A DNA stretch of 64,000 nt from the NCBI GenBank assembly GCA_963082875.1, contig OY720098.1, positions 7,626,001 through 7,690,000 of the forward strand. Direction: 5' to 3'. Positions 24,861-39,099 of the stretch are shown one piece after another. How positions within the stretch are numbered: position 1 is the first letter of the stretch; every line of letters starts with the position of its first letter. The DNA is from Corella eumyota. Its lineage: Eukaryota > Chordata > Ascidiacea > Phlebobranchia > Corellidae. A program made the position numbers and the translations under genes. Under the pieces are notes generated by a model that saw only the letters and a program-made list of their open reading frames with translations, ran no database searches and was not told where the DNA came from.

Positions 24861-24984
24861 TTTTGATAGTTTCAATTTTGCGTAAACATAAAACAGCAAG
24901 TATAATTTCAAACAAAAAAAATCACGTAATTGAAATACCTACATTAAAATCCTAACTTTTGTTTTACAAATCAATTTTACAATT

Positions 24985-25080
24985 TTCTTTTTCTTGAATC
25001 TTAGTTAGAGCAATGCGCTATGAATAAAATACAATTAATCAAGATTTAAAAGATGGTACTTTATCAGTTAAAGTAACATC
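24985..25080. repeat. Left edge of the satellite: inverted partial monomer plus shared junction
   Basis: Bases about 24990-25045 match part of the satellite monomer in reverse orientation (CTTGAATCTTAGTTAGAGCA compared with CTTGAATGTTAGTTAGGCCA in the reversed unit). Then comes GGTACTTTATCAGTTAAAG. The same order, in diverged form, recurs at about 40150-40235. Confidence 0.55.
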
Positions 25081-28000
25081 ACTTTTTTGGGTTCAATTAG
25101 GTCACGTGATAATTTTGGCCAATGATATTGCATACAAATTTAAAAAAAAAAATTAAAAATTTTAAATCAAATCATAATTGTTGTGTTAGAATCGCACAGG
25201 TCCAATTACCGTGTTTACAAAATATTTTTCGAAAATATCGATATTTATAAAAGTTATGAAACTTTTATTAAAAATTTGTGAAATCTCAAAACCTAAAATT
25301 TTGTATTTTATTAGACGTGCATTGGCCTAATTAACACGAAAATTTTCAGTAAAACAAAAGTTTGAGGTAATTTTTATTTTGGGTTTAATTAGGTCACGTG
25401 ATATTTTTGGCCAATGATATTGCATACAAGTTTTAAAAAAAAAAAATAAAAAATTTTAAATCAAAAAATAATTGTTGTGTTAGAACCGCACAGGTCCAAT
25501 TACTGTGTTTACAAAATATTTTTCGAAAATATTAATATTCATAAAAGTTATGAAACTTTTATTAAAAATTTATGAAATCTCAAAACCTAAAATTTTGTAT
25601 TTTATTACACGCGCATTGGCCTAACTAACATCCAAGATAAAACACTTCGCGAAAATTTTCAGTAAAACACAAGTTTGAGGTAATTTTTATTTTGGGTTTC
25701 ATTAGGTCACGTGATATTTTTGGCCAATGATATTGCATACAAATTTTTTGAAAAAAAATTAAAAATTTTAAATCGAAAAATAATTGTTGTGTTAGAACCG
25801 CACAGAAACAATTACCGTGTTTACAAAATATTTTTCAAAAATATTAATATTCATAAAAGTTATGAAACTTTTATTAAAAACTTATGAAATCTCAAAACCT
25901 AAAATTTTGTATTTTATTAGACGCGCATTGGCCTAACTAACATTCAAGATAAAACATTTCACGAAAATTTTCAGTATAACAAAAGTTTGAGGTAATTTTT
26001 ATTTTGGGTTTAATTAGGTCACGTGATATTTTTGGCCAATGATATTGCATACAAATTTTTCGAAAAAAAATTATAAATTTTAAATCGAAAAATAATTGTT
26101 GTGTTAGAACCGCACAGGTCCAATTACCGTGTTTACAAAATATTTTTCGAAAATATTAATATTCATAAAAGTTATGAAACTTTTATTAAAAATTTATGAA
26201 ATCTCAAAACCTAAAATTTTGTATTTTATTACATGCGCATTGGCCTAACTAACATTCAAGATAAAACATTTCGCGAAAATTTTCAGTAAAACAAAAGTTT
26301 GAGGTAATTCTTATTTTGGGTTTAATTAGGTCACGTGATATTTTTAGCCAATGATATTGCATACAAATTTTTTAAAAAAAAATTAAAAATTTTAAATCGA
26401 AAAATAATTGTTGTGTTAGAACAGCACAGGTCCGATTACCGTGTTTACATAATATTTTTCGAAAATATTAATATTCATAAAAGTTATGATACTTTTATTA
26501 AAAATTTATGAAATCTCAAATCCTAAAATTTTGTATTTTATTAGACGTGCATTGGTCTAACTAACATTCAAGATAAAACATTTTGCGAAAATTTTCAGAA
26601 AAACAAAAGTTTGAGGTAATTTTTATTTTGGGTTTAATTAGGTCACGTGATATTTTTGGCCAATGATATTGCATACAAATTTTTAAAAAAATATATATAT
26701 TTTAAATCAAAAAATAATTGTTGTGTTAGAACCGCACAGGTCCAATTACCGTGTTTACAAAATATTTTTCGAAAATATTAATATTCATAAAAGTTATGAA
26801 ACTTTTATTAAAAATTTATGAAATCTCAAAATCTAAAACTTTGTATTTTATTAGACGCGCATTGGCCTAACTAACATTCAAGATAAAACATTTCGCGAAA
26901 ATTTTCAGTAAAACAAAAGTTTGAGGTAATTTTTATTATGGTTTTTATTAGGTCACGTGATATTTTTGGCCAATGATATTGCATACAAATTTAAAAAAAA
27001 AATTAAAAATTTTAAATCGAAAAATAATTGTTGTGTTAGAACCGCACAGGTCCGATTACCGTGTTTACATAATATTTTTCGAAAATATTAATATTCATAA
27101 AAGTTATGAAACTTTTATTAAAAATTTATGAAATCTCAAATCCTAAAATTTTGTATTTAATTAGACGCGCATTGGCCTAACTAACATTCAAGATAAAACA
27201 TTTCGCGAAAATTTTTAGTAAAACAAAAGTTTGAGGTAATTTTTATTTTGAGTTTAATTAGGTCACGTGATATTTTTGAAAAATGATATTGCATTCAAAT
27301 TTTTTTAAAAAAAATAAAAAATTTTAAATCGAAAAATAATTGTTGTGTTAAAACCGCACAGGTCCAATTACTGTGTTTACAAAATATTTTTCGAAAATAT
27401 TAATATTCATAAAAGTTATGAAACTTTTATTAAAAATTTATGAAATCTCAAAACCTAAAATTTTGTATTTTATTAGACGCGCATTGGCCTAACTAACATT
27501 CAAGATAAAACATTTCGCGAAAATGTTCAATAAAACAAAAGTTTAAGGTAAATTTTATTTTGAGTTTAATTAGGTCACGTGATATTATTGAAAAATGATA
27601 TTGCATTCAAATTTTTTTTAAAAAAATAAAAAATTTTAAATCGAAAAATAATTGTTGTGTTAAAACCGCACAGGTCCAATTACTGTGTTTACAAAATATT
27701 TTTCGAAAATATTAATATTCATAAAAGTTATGAAACTTTTATTAAAAATTTATGAAATCTCAAAACCTAAAATTTTGTATTTTATTAGACGCGCATTGGC
27801 CTAACTAACATTCAAGATAAAACATTTCGCGAAAATGTTCAGTAAAACAAAAGTTTAAGGTAATTTTTATTTTGGTTTTCATTAGGTCACGTGATATTTT
27901 TGGCCAATGATATTGCATTCAAATTTTTTAAAAAAAAATAAAAAATTTTAAATCGAAAAATAATTGTTGTGTTAAAACCGCACAGGTCCAATTACTGTGT

Positions 28001-31000
28001 TTACAAAATATTTTTCGAAAATATTAATATTCATAAAAGTTATGAAACTTTTATTAAAAATTTATGAAATCTCAAAACCTAAAATTTTGTATTTTATTAC
28101 ACGCGCATTATGAAACTTTTATTAGAAAATTTATGAAATCTCAAAACCTAAAATTTTGTATTTTATTACACGCGCATTGGCCTAACTAACATCCAAGATA
28201 AAACACTTCGCGAAAATTTTCAGTAAAACACAAGTTTGAGGTAATTTTTATTTTGGGTTTCATTAGGTCACGTGATATTTTTGGCCAATGATATTGCATA
28301 CAAATTTTTTGAAAAAAAATTAAAAATTTTAAATCGAAAAATAATTGTTGTGTTAGAACCGCACAGAACCAATTACCGTGTTTACAAAATATTTTTCAAA
28401 AATATTAATATTCATAAAAGTTATGAAACTTTTATTAAAAACTTATGAAATCTCAAAACCTAAAATTTTGTATTTTATTAGACGCGCATTGGCCTAACTA
28501 ACATTCAAGATAAAACATTTCACGAAAATTTTCAGTATAACAAAAGTTTGAGGTAATTTTTATTTTGGGTTTAATTAGGTCATGTGATATTTTTGGCCAA
28601 TGATATTGCATACAAATTTTTCGAAAAAAAATTATAAATTTTAAATCAAAAAATAATTGTTGTGTTAGAACCGCACAGGTCCAATTACCGTGTTTACAAA
28701 ATATTTTTTGAAAATATTAATATTCATAAAAGTTATGAAACTTTTATTAAAAATTTATGAAATCTCAAAACCTAAAATTTTGTATTTTATTAGACGCGCA
28801 TTGGCCTAACTAACATTCAAGATAAAACATTTCACGAAAATTTTCAGTATAACAAAAGTTTGAGGTAATTTTTATTATGGGTTTAATTAGGTCACGTGAT
28901 ATTTTTGGCCAATGATATTGCATACAAATTTAAAAAAATAAAATAAAAAATTTTAAATCGAAAAATAATTGTTGTGTTATAACCGCACAGGTCCAATAAC
29001 CGTGTTTACAAAATATTTTTCAAAAATATTAATATTCATAAAAGTTATGAAACTTTTATTAAAAACTTATGAAATCTCAAAACCTAAAATTTTGTATTTT
29101 ATTAGACGCGCATTGGCCTAACTAACATTCAAGATAAAACATTTCACGAAAATTTTCAGTATAACAAAAGTTTGAGGTAATTTTTATTTTGGGTTTAATT
29201 AGGTCACGTGATATTTTTGGCCAATGATATTGCATACAAATTTTTCGAAAAAAAATTATAAATTTTAAATCGAAAAATAATTGTTGTGTTAGAACCGCAC
29301 AGGTCCAATTACCGTGTTTACAAAATATTTTTCGAAAATATTAATATTCATAAAAGTTATGAAACTTTTATTAAAAATTTATGAAATCTCAAAACCTAAA
29401 ATTTTGTATTTTATTAGACGCGCATTGGCCTAACTAACATTCAAGATAAAACATTTCACGAAAATTTTCAGTATAACAAAAGTTTGAGGTAATTTTTATT
29501 ATGGGTTTAATTAAGTCACGTGATATTTTTGGCCAATGATATTGCATACAAATTTAAAAAAATAAAATAAAAAATTTTAAATCGAAAAATAATTGTTGTG
29601 TTATAACCGCACAGGTCCAATAACCGTGTTTACAAAATATTTTTCAAAAATATTAATATTCATAAAAGTTATGAAACTTTTATTAAAAATTTATGAAATC
29701 TCAAAACCTAAAATTTTGTATTTTATTAGACGCGCATTGGCCTAACTAACATTCAAGATAAAACATTTCGCGAAAATTTTCAGTATAACAAAAGTTTGAG
29801 GTAATTTTTATTTTGGGTTTAATTAGGTCACGTGATATTTTTGGCCAATGATATTGCATACAATTTTTAAAAAAAAAATAAAAAATTTTAAATCGAAAAA
29901 TAATTGTTGTGTTAGAACCGCACAGGTCCAATTACCGTGTTTACAAAATATTTTTTGAAAATATTAATATTCATAAAAGTTATGAAACTTTTATTAAAAA
30001 TTTATGAAATCTCAAAACCTAAAATTTTGTATTTTATTACACGCGCATTGGCCTAACTAACATTCAAGATAAAACATTTCGCGAAAATTTTCAGTATAAC
30101 AAAAGTTTAAAGTAATTTTTATTTTGGGTTTAATTAGTTCACGTGATATTTTTGGCCAATGATATTGGATACAAATTTTTCGAAAAAAAATTAAAAATTT
30201 TAAATCAAAAAATAATTGTTGTGTTAGAACTGCACAGGTCCAATTACCGTGTTTACAAAATATTTTTCAAAAATATTAATATTCATAAAATTTATGAAAC
30301 TTTTATTAAAAATTTATGAAATCTCAAAACCTAAAATTTGGTATTTTATTACACGCGCATTGGCCTAACTAACATTCAAGATAAAACATTTCGCAAAAAT
30401 TTTCAGTAAAACACAAGTTTGAGGTAATTTTTATTTTGGGTTTAATTAGGTCACGTGATATTTTTGGCCAATGATATTGCATACAAATTTTAAAAAAAAA
30501 ATAAAAAATTTTAAATCGAAAAATAATTGTTGTGTTAGAACCGCACAGGTCCAATTACCGTGTTTACAAAATATTTTTTGAAAATATTAATATTCATAAA
30601 AGTTATGAAACTTTTATTAAAAATTTATGAAATCTCAAAACCTAAAATTTGGTATTTTATTACACGCGCATTGGCCTAACTAACATTCAAGATAAAACAT
30701 TTTGCAAAAATTTTCAGTAAAACACAAGTTTGAGGTAATTTTTATTTTGGGTTTAATTAGGTCACGTGATATTTTTGGCCAATGATATTGCATACAAATT
30801 TTTCGAAAAAAAATTATAAATTTTAAATCGAAAAATAATTGTTGTGTTAGAACCGCACAGGTCCAATTACCGTGTTTACAAAATATTTTTCGAAAATATT
30901 AATATTCATAAAAGTTATGAAACTTTTATTAAAAATTTATGAATTCTCAAAACCTAAAATTTAGTATTTTATTAGACGCGCTTTGGCCTAACTAACATTC

Positions 31001-34000
31001 AAGATAAAACATTTCACGAAAATTTTCAGTATAACAAAAGTTTGAGGTAATTTTTATTATGGGTTTAATTAAGTCACGTGATATTTTTGGCCAATGATAT
31101 TGCATGCAAATTTAAAAAAATAAAATAAAAAATTTTAAATCGAAAAATAATTGTTGTGTTATAACCGCACAGGTCCAATAACCGTGTTTACAAAATATTT
31201 TTCAAAAATATTAATATTCATAAAAGTTATGAAACTTTTATTAAAAATTTATGAAATCTCAAACTTAAAATTTTGTATTTTATTAGACGCGCATTGGCCT
31301 AACTAACATTCAAGATAAAACATTTCGCGAAAATTTTCAGTATAACAAAAGTTTGAGGTAATTTTTATTTTGGGTTTAATTAGGTCACGTGATATTTTTG
31401 GCCAATGATATTGCATACAATTTTTAAAAAAAAAATAAAAAATTTTAAATCGAAAAATAATTGTTGTGTTAGAACCGCACAGGTCCAATTACCGTGTTTA
31501 CAAAATATTTTTTGAAAATATTAATATTCATAAAAGTTATGAAACTTTTATTAAAAATTTATGAAATCTCAAAACCTAAAATTTTGTATTTTATTACACG
31601 CGCATTGGCCTAACTAACATTCAAGATAAAACATTTCGCGAAAATTTTCAGTATAACAAAAGTTTAAAGTAATTTTTATTTTGGGTTTAATTAGTTCACG
31701 TGATATTTTTGGCCAATGATATTGGATACAAATTTTTCGAAAAAAAATTAAAAATTTTAAATCGAAAAATAATTGTTGTGTTAGAACTGCACAGGTCCAA
31801 TTACCGTGTTTACAAAATATTTTTCAAAAATATTAATATTCATAAAATTTATGAAACTTTTATTAAAAATTTATGAAATCTCAAAACCTAAAATTTGGTA
31901 TTTTATTACACGCGCATTGGCCTAACTAACATTCAAGATAAAACATTTCGCAAAAATTTTCAGTAAAACACAAGTTTGAGGTAATTTTTATTTTGGGTTT
32001 AATTAGGTCACGTGATATTTTTGGCCAATGATATTGCATACAAATTTAAAAAAAAAAATAAAAAATTTTAAATCGAAAAATAATTGTTGTGTTAGAACCG
32101 CACAGGTCCAATTACCGTGTTTACAAAATATTTTTTGAAAATATTAATATTCATAAAAGTTATGAAACTTTTATTAAAAATTTATGAAATCTCAAAACCT
32201 AAAATTTGGTATTTTATTACACGCGCATTGGCCTAACTAACATTCAAGATAAAACATTTTGCAAAAATTTTCAGTAAAACACAAGTTTGAGGTAATTTTT
32301 ATTTTGGGTTTAATTAGGTCACGTGATATTTTTGGCCAATGATATTGCATACAAATTTTTCGAAAAAAAATTATAAATTTTAAATCAAAAAATAATTGTT
32401 GTGTTAGAACCGCACAGGTCCAATTACCGTGTTTACAAAATATTTTTCGAAAATATTAATATTCATAAAAGTTATGAAACTTTTATTAAAAATTTATGAA
32501 TTCTCAAAACCTAAAATTTAGTATTTTATTAGACGCGCATTGGCCTAACTAACATTCAAGATAAAACATTTCACGAAAATTTTCAGTATAACAAAAGTTT
32601 GAGGTAATTTTTATTATGGGTTTAATTAAGTCACGTGATATTTTTGGCCAATGATATTGCATGCAAATTTAAAAAAATAAAATAAAAAATTTTAAATCGA
32701 AAAATAATTGTTGTGTTATAACCGCACAGGTCCAATAACCGTGTTTACAAAATATTTTTCAAAAATATTAATATTCATAAAAGTTATGAAACTTTTATTA
32801 AAAATTTATGAAATCTCAAAACCTAAAATTTTGTATTTTATTAGACGCGCATTGGCCTAACTAACATTCAAGATAAAACATTTCGCGAAAATTTTCAGTA
32901 TAACAAAAGTTTGAGGTAATTTTTATTTTGGGTTTAATTAGGTCACGTGATATTTTTGGCCAATGATATTGCATACAATTTTTAAAAAAAAAATAAAAAA
33001 TTTTAAATCGAAAAATAATTGTTGTGTTAGAACCGCACAGGTCCAATTACCGTGTTTACAAAATATTTTTTGAAAATATTAATATTCATAAAAGTTATGA
33101 AACTTTTATTAAAAATTTATGAAATCTCAAAACCTAAAATTTTGTATTTTATTACACGCGCATTGGCCTAACTAACATTCAAGATAAAACATTTCGCGAA
33201 AATTTTCAGTATAACAAAAGTTTAAAGTAATTTTTATTTTGGGTTTAATTAGTTCACGTGATATTTTTGGCCAATGATATTGCATACAAATTTTTCGAAA
33301 AAAAATTAAAAATTTTAAATCGAAAAATAATTGTTGTGTTAGAACTGCACAGGTCCAATTACCGTGTTTACAAAATATTTTTCAAAAATATTAATATTCA
33401 TAAAATTTATGAAACTTTTATTAAAAATTTATGAAATCTCAAAACCTAAAATTTGGTATTTTATTACACGCGCATTGGCCTAACTAACATTCAAGATAAA
33501 ACATTTCGCAAAAATTTTCAGTAAAACACAAGTTTGAGGTAATTTTTATTTTGGGTTTCATTAGGTCACGTGATATTTTTTAAAAAAATTTTTTTTTTTC
33601 AATATTGCATACAAATTTTAATATTGCATACAAATTTTTTGAAATAAAATTAAAAATTTTAAATCTAAAAATAATTGTTGTGTTAGAACCGCACAGGTCC
33701 AATTACCGTGTTTACAAAATATTTTTCAAAAATATTAATATTCATAAAAGTTATGAAACTTTTATTAAAAATTTATGAAATCTCAAAACCTAAACTTTTG
33801 TATTTTATTAGACGCACATTGGCCTAACTAACATTCAAGATAAAACATTTCGAGAAAATTTTCAGTAAAACAAAAGTTTGAGGTAATTTTTATTTTGGGT
33901 TTAATTAGGTCACGTGATATTTTTGGTCAATGATATTGCATACAAATTTTTCGAAAAAAAATTAAAAATTTTAAATCGAAAAATAATTGTTGTGTTAGAA

Positions 34001-37000
34001 CTGCACAGGTCCAATTACCGTGTTTACAAAATATTTTTCGAAAATATTAATATTTATAAAAGTTATGAAACTTTTATTAAAAACTTATGAAATCTCAAAA
34101 CCTAAAATTTTGTATTTTATTAGACGCGCATTGGCCTAACTAACATTCAAGATAAAACATTTCGCGAAAATTTTTAGTAAAACAAAAGTTTAAGGTAATT
34201 TTTATTATGGGTTTAATTAGGTCACGTGATATTTTTGGCCAATGATATTGCATACAAATTTAAAAAAATAAAATAAAAAATTTTAAATCGAAAAATAATT
34301 GTTGTGTTATAACCGCACAGGTCCAATAACCGTGTTTACAAAATATTTTTCAAAAATATTAATATTCATAAAAGTTATGAAACTTTTATTAAAAACTTAT
34401 GAAATCTCAAAACCTAAAATTTTGTATTTTATTAGACGCGCATTGGCCTAACTAACATTCAAGATAAAACATTTCACGAAAATTTTCAGTATAACAAAAG
34501 TTTGAGGTAATTTTTATTTTGGGTTTAATTAGGTCACGTGATATTTTTGGCCAATGATATTGCATACAAATTTTTCGAAAAAAAATTATAAATTTTAAAT
34601 CGAAAAATAATTGTTGTGTTAGAACCGCACAGGTCCAATTACCGTGTTTACAAAATATTTTTCGAAAATATTAATATTCATAAAAGTTATGAAACTTTTA
34701 TTAAAAATTTATGAAATCTCAAAACCTAAAATTTTGTATTTTATTAGACGCGCATTGGCCTAACTAACATTCAAGATAAAACATTTCACGAAAATTTTCA
34801 GTATAACAAAAGTTTGAGGTAATTTTTATTATGGGTTTAATTAAGTCACGTGATATTTTTGGCCAATGATATTGCATACAAATTTAAAAAAATAAAATAA
34901 AAAATTTTAAATCGAAAAGTAATTGTTGTGTTATAACCGCACAGGTCCAATAACCGTGTTTACAAAATATTTTTCAAAAATATTAATATTCATAAAAGTT
35001 ATGAAACTTTTATTAAAAATTTATGAAATCTCAAAACCTAAAATTTTGTATTTTATTAGACGCGCATTGGCCTAACTAACATTCAAGATAAAACATTTCG
35101 CGAAAATTTTCAGTATAACAAAAGTTTGAGGTAATTTTTATTTTGGGTTTAATTAGGTCACGTGATATTTTTGGCCAATGATATTGCATACAATTTTTAA
35201 AAAAAAAATAAAAAATTTTAAATCGAAAAATAATTGTTGTGTTAGAACCGCACAGGTCCAATTACCGTGTTTACAAAATATTTTTTGAAAATATTAATAT
35301 TCATAAAAGTTATGAAACTTTTATTAAAAATTTATGAAATCTCAAAACCTAAAATTTTGTATTTTATTACACGCGCATTGGCCTAACTAACATTCAAGAT
35401 AAAACATTTCGCGAAAATTTTCAGTATAACAAAAGTTTAAAGTAATTTTTATTTTGGGTTTAATTAGTTCACGTGATATTTTTGGCCAATGATATTGCAT
35501 ACAAATTTTTCGAAAAAAAATTAAAAATTTTAAATCGAAAAATAATTGTTGTGTTAGAACTGCACAGGTCCAATTACCGTGTTTACAAAATATTTTTCAA
35601 AAATATTAATATTCATAAAATTTATGAAACTTTTATTAAAAATTTATGAAATCTCAAAACCTAAAATTTGGTATTTTATTACACGCGCATTGGCCTAACT
35701 AACATTCAAGATAAAACATTTCGCAAAAATTTTCAGTAAAACACAAGTTTGAGGTAATTTTTATTTTGGGTTTAATTAGGTCACGTGATATTTTTGGCCA
35801 ATGATATTGCATACAAATTTAAAAAAAAAAATAAAAAATTTTAAATCGAAAAATAATTGTTGTGTTAGAACCGCACAGGTCCAATTACCGTGTTTACAAA
35901 ATATTTTTTGAAAATATTAATATTCATAAAAGTTATGAAACTTTTATTAAAAATTTATAAAATCTCAAAACCTAAAATTTGGAATTTTATTACACGCGCA
36001 TTGGCCTAACTAACATTCAAGATAAAACATTTTGCAAAAATTTTCAGTAAAACACAAGTTTGAGGTAATTTTTATTTTGGGTTTAATTAGGTCACGTGAT
36101 ATTTTTGGCCAATGATATTGCATACAAATTTTTCGAAAAAAAATTATAAATTTTAAATCGAAAAATAATTGTTGTGTTAGAACCGCACAGGTCCAATTAC
36201 CGTGTTTACAAAATATTTTTCGAAAATATTAATATTCATAAAAGTTATGAAACTTTTATTAAAAATTTATGAATTCTCAAAACCTAAAATTTAGTATTTT
36301 ATTAGACGCGCATTGGCCTAACTAACATTCAAGATAAAACATTTCACGAAAATTTTCAGTATAACAAAAGTTTGAGGTAATTTTTATTATGGGTTTAATT
36401 AAGTCACGTGATATTTTTGGCCAATGATATTGCATACAAATTTAAAAAAATAAAATAAAAAATTTTAAATCGAAAAATAATTGTTGTGTTATAACCGCAC
36501 AGGTCCAATAACCGTGTTTACAAAATATTTTTCAAAAATATTAATATTCATAAAAGTTATGAAACTTTTATTAAAAATTTATGAAATCTCAAAACCTAAA
36601 ATTTTGTATTTTATTAGACGCGCATTGGCCTAACTAACATTCAAGATAAAACATTTCGCGAAAATTTTCAGTATAACAAAAGTTTGAGGTAATTTTTATT
36701 TTGGGTTTAATTAGTTCACGTGATATTTTTGGCCAATGATATTGCATACAAATTTTTCGAAAAAAAATTAAAAATTTTAAATCGAAAAATAATTGTTGTG
36801 TTAGAACTGCACAGGTCTAATTACCGTGTTTACAAAATATTTTTCAAAAATATTAATATTCATAAAATTTATGAAACTTTTATTAAAAATTTATGAAATC
36901 TCAAAACCTAAAATTTGGTATTTTATTACACGCGCATTGGCCTAACTAACATTCAAGATAAAACATTTCGCAAAAATTTTCAGTAAAACACAAGTTTGAG

Positions 37001-38630
37001 GTAATTTTTATTTTGGGTTTAATTAGGTCACGTGATATTTTTTAAAAAAATTTTTTTTTTTCAATATTGCATACAAATTTCAATATTGCATACAAATTTT
37101 TTGAAATAAAATTAAAAATTTTAAATCTAAAAATAATTGTTGTGTTAGAACCGCACAGGTCCATTTACCGTGTTTACAAAATATTTTTCAAAAATATTAA
37201 TATTCATAAAAGTTATGAAACTTTTATTAAAAATTTATGAAATCTCAAAACCTAAACTTTTGTATTTTATTAGACGCACATTGGCCTAACTAACATTCAA
37301 GATAAAACATTTCGAGAAAATTTTCAGTAAAACAAAAGTTTGAGGTAATTTTTATTTTGGGTTTAATTAGGTCACGTGATATTTTTGGTCAATGATATTG
37401 CATACAAATTTTTCGAAAAAAAATTAAAAATTTTAAATCGAAAAATAATTGTTGTGTTAGAACTGCACAGGTCCAATTACCGTGTTTACAAAATATTTTT
37501 CGAAAATATTAATATTTATAAAAGTTATGAAACTTTTATTAAAAACTTATGAAATCTCAAAACCTAAAATTTTGTATTTTATTAGACGCGCATTGGCCTA
37601 ACTAACATTCAAGATAAAACATTTCGCGAAAATTTTTAGTAAAACAAAAGTTTGAGGTAATTTTTATTTTGAGTTTAATTAGGTCACGTGATATTTTTGG
37701 CCAATGATATTGCATTCAAATTTTTTAAAAAAAAATAAAAAATTTTAAATCGAAAAATAATTGTTGTGTTAAAACCGCACAGGTCCAATTACTGTGTTTA
37801 CAAAATATTTTTCGAAAATATTAATATTCATAAAAGTTATGAAACTTTTATTAAAAATTTATGAAATCTCAAAATCTGAAATTTTATATTTAATTATGCG
37901 CGCATTGGCCTAACTAACATTCAAGATAAAACATTTCGCGAAAATTTTCAGTATAACAAAAGTTTAAAGTAATTTTTATTTTGGGTTTAATTAGTTCACG
38001 TGATATTTTTGGCCAATGATATTGCATACAAATTTTTCGAAAAAAAATTAAAAATTTTAAATCGAAAAATAATTGTTGTGTTAGAACTGCACAGGTCTAA
38101 TTACCGTGTTTACAAAATATTTTTCAAAAATATTAATATTCATAAAAGTTATGACACTTTTATTAAAAATTTATGAAATCTCAAAACCTAAAATTTTGTA
38201 TTTTATTACACGCGCATTGGCCTAACTAACATTCAAGATAAAACATTTCGCGAAAATTTTCAGTAAAACAAAAGTTTGAGGTAATTTTTATTTTGAGTTT
38301 AATTAGGTCACGTGATATTTTTGGCCAATGATATTGCATACATATTTTTTGAAAAAAAATAAAAAATTTTAAATCGAAAAATAATTGTTGTGTTAGAACC
38401 GAACAGGTCCAATTACCGTGTTTACAAAATATTTTTCGAAAATATTAATATTCATAAAAGTTATGAAACTTTTATTAAAAATTTATGAAATCTTAAAACC
38501 TAAAATTTTGTATTTTATTAGACGCGCATTGGCCTAACTAACATTCAAGATAAAACATTTCGCGAAAATTTTCAGTAAAACAAAAGTTTAAGGTAATTTT
38601 TATTTTGGGTTTAATTAGGTCAAAAGGTAG
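25081..38630 (+). repeat. Satellite array, ~311-bp monomer, about 43 copies, with five-monomer higher-order repeats
   Basis: Direct tandem copies, counted by the box GGTCACGTGAT, which recurs at 25099, 25392, 25705, 26017, 26329 and so on to 38306; a truncated copy ends at about 38624. Spacing is 308-315 bases with a few exceptions. Each monomer holds an E-box CACGTG, then TTTTTGGCCAATGATATTGC, an A/T tract, AATTGTTGTGTTAGAACCGC, ACAGGTCCAATTACCGTG and CGCGCATTGGCCTAACTAAC. Variant boxes show higher-order order: the AAGTCACGTG form is at 29514, 31072, 32631, 34845 and 36404, and AGTTCACGTG at 30138, 31695, 33252, 35467 and 36715, mostly 1557-1559 apart (five monomers). Monomers before about 28 kb are more varied. 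The array encodes nothing: a 61-residue ORF recurs on the minus strand only because the DNA repeats. Confidence 0.97.
28100..28190. repeat. Recombination joint inside the satellite
   Basis: The stretch from TATGAAACTTTTATTA to CACGCGCATT occurs twice in a row here (about 28040-28110 and 28110-28178), lengthening this monomer to about 380 bases. Downstream, the monomers repeat variants seen from about 25610 on. This looks like the seam of an unequal exchange or block duplication of about 2.56 kb. Confidence 0.7.
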
Positions 38631-38634
38631 CGCG

Positions 38635-38935
38635 AACAATTCAATGTACGCGAAATAAAAAAATGTTTTTTTGTTCTTTTAATATTTTCGAAAATTTCTT
38701 TATCTTAAGCATTAGTTATACCAAAACAGTTCTAAAAAAATTTAAAAATCAATGTCATAAATTTATCATAACTCTCGGAAATATTAATGTTTGCTAAAAA
38801 TTTTTGCAAGCACGGCTGTTAGAACAGTGCGGTTTTATTGGTATAGTTATCTTTTGATTTAAAAAAAAAAAAATTTGTTAAAACTTTTTTACTAGTGTGC
38901 TAGGTCACGTGATCATAGGACCGGCCCTATGTACG
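38635..38935 (-). repeat. Decayed inverted satellite monomer at the right edge
   Basis: After the array breaks off, this stretch resembles the monomer read on the opposite strand: ATCATAACTCTCGGAAATAT, GCACGGCTGTTAGAACAGTG and CTTTTGATTTAAAA correspond in order to reversed monomer boxes. It ends with GGTCACGTGATC at about 38902. It is far more diverged than any copy inside the array. Confidence 0.55.
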
Positions 38936-38984
38936 CAAAATACAAAAAAATGGTAAGTTGATTATTTTAAGGAGTCTAAGTTGG

Positions 38985-39060
38985 GAACCAAAGCTCGGAA
39001 CTCAGTAATGAGGGTTGTGGGCCTTTCGCACTGAGCTAACTGCCACGACCTTTCAATGAT
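38985..39060 (-). pseudogene. tRNA-like remnant
   Basis: On the minus strand the sequence holds GTTAGCTCAGTGCGAAAGG, a good internal A-box (TTAGCTCAGTG), and about 30 bases later GAGTTCCGAGC, a weak B-box. Stems are poor. A decayed tRNA or SINE head is the likely source; on the same strand it leads straight into the decayed satellite monomer. Confidence 0.35.
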
Positions 39061-39099
39061 GCAAAATTGTATACATAGCTTAAGTAAGCACTTGTAATA

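Noticed and set aside
29746-35261. Identical 61-residue ORFs on the minus strand at 29746, 31303, 32861 and 35076, with a variant at 30369
   Set aside because: They start and stop at the same point of the satellite monomer and are only a by-product of DNA repetition. No motif, and most monomers do not keep the frame open.
25081-38630. CRISPR-like array
   Set aside because: Units are 311 bases and alike over their whole length, with no unique spacers, and the DNA is animal.
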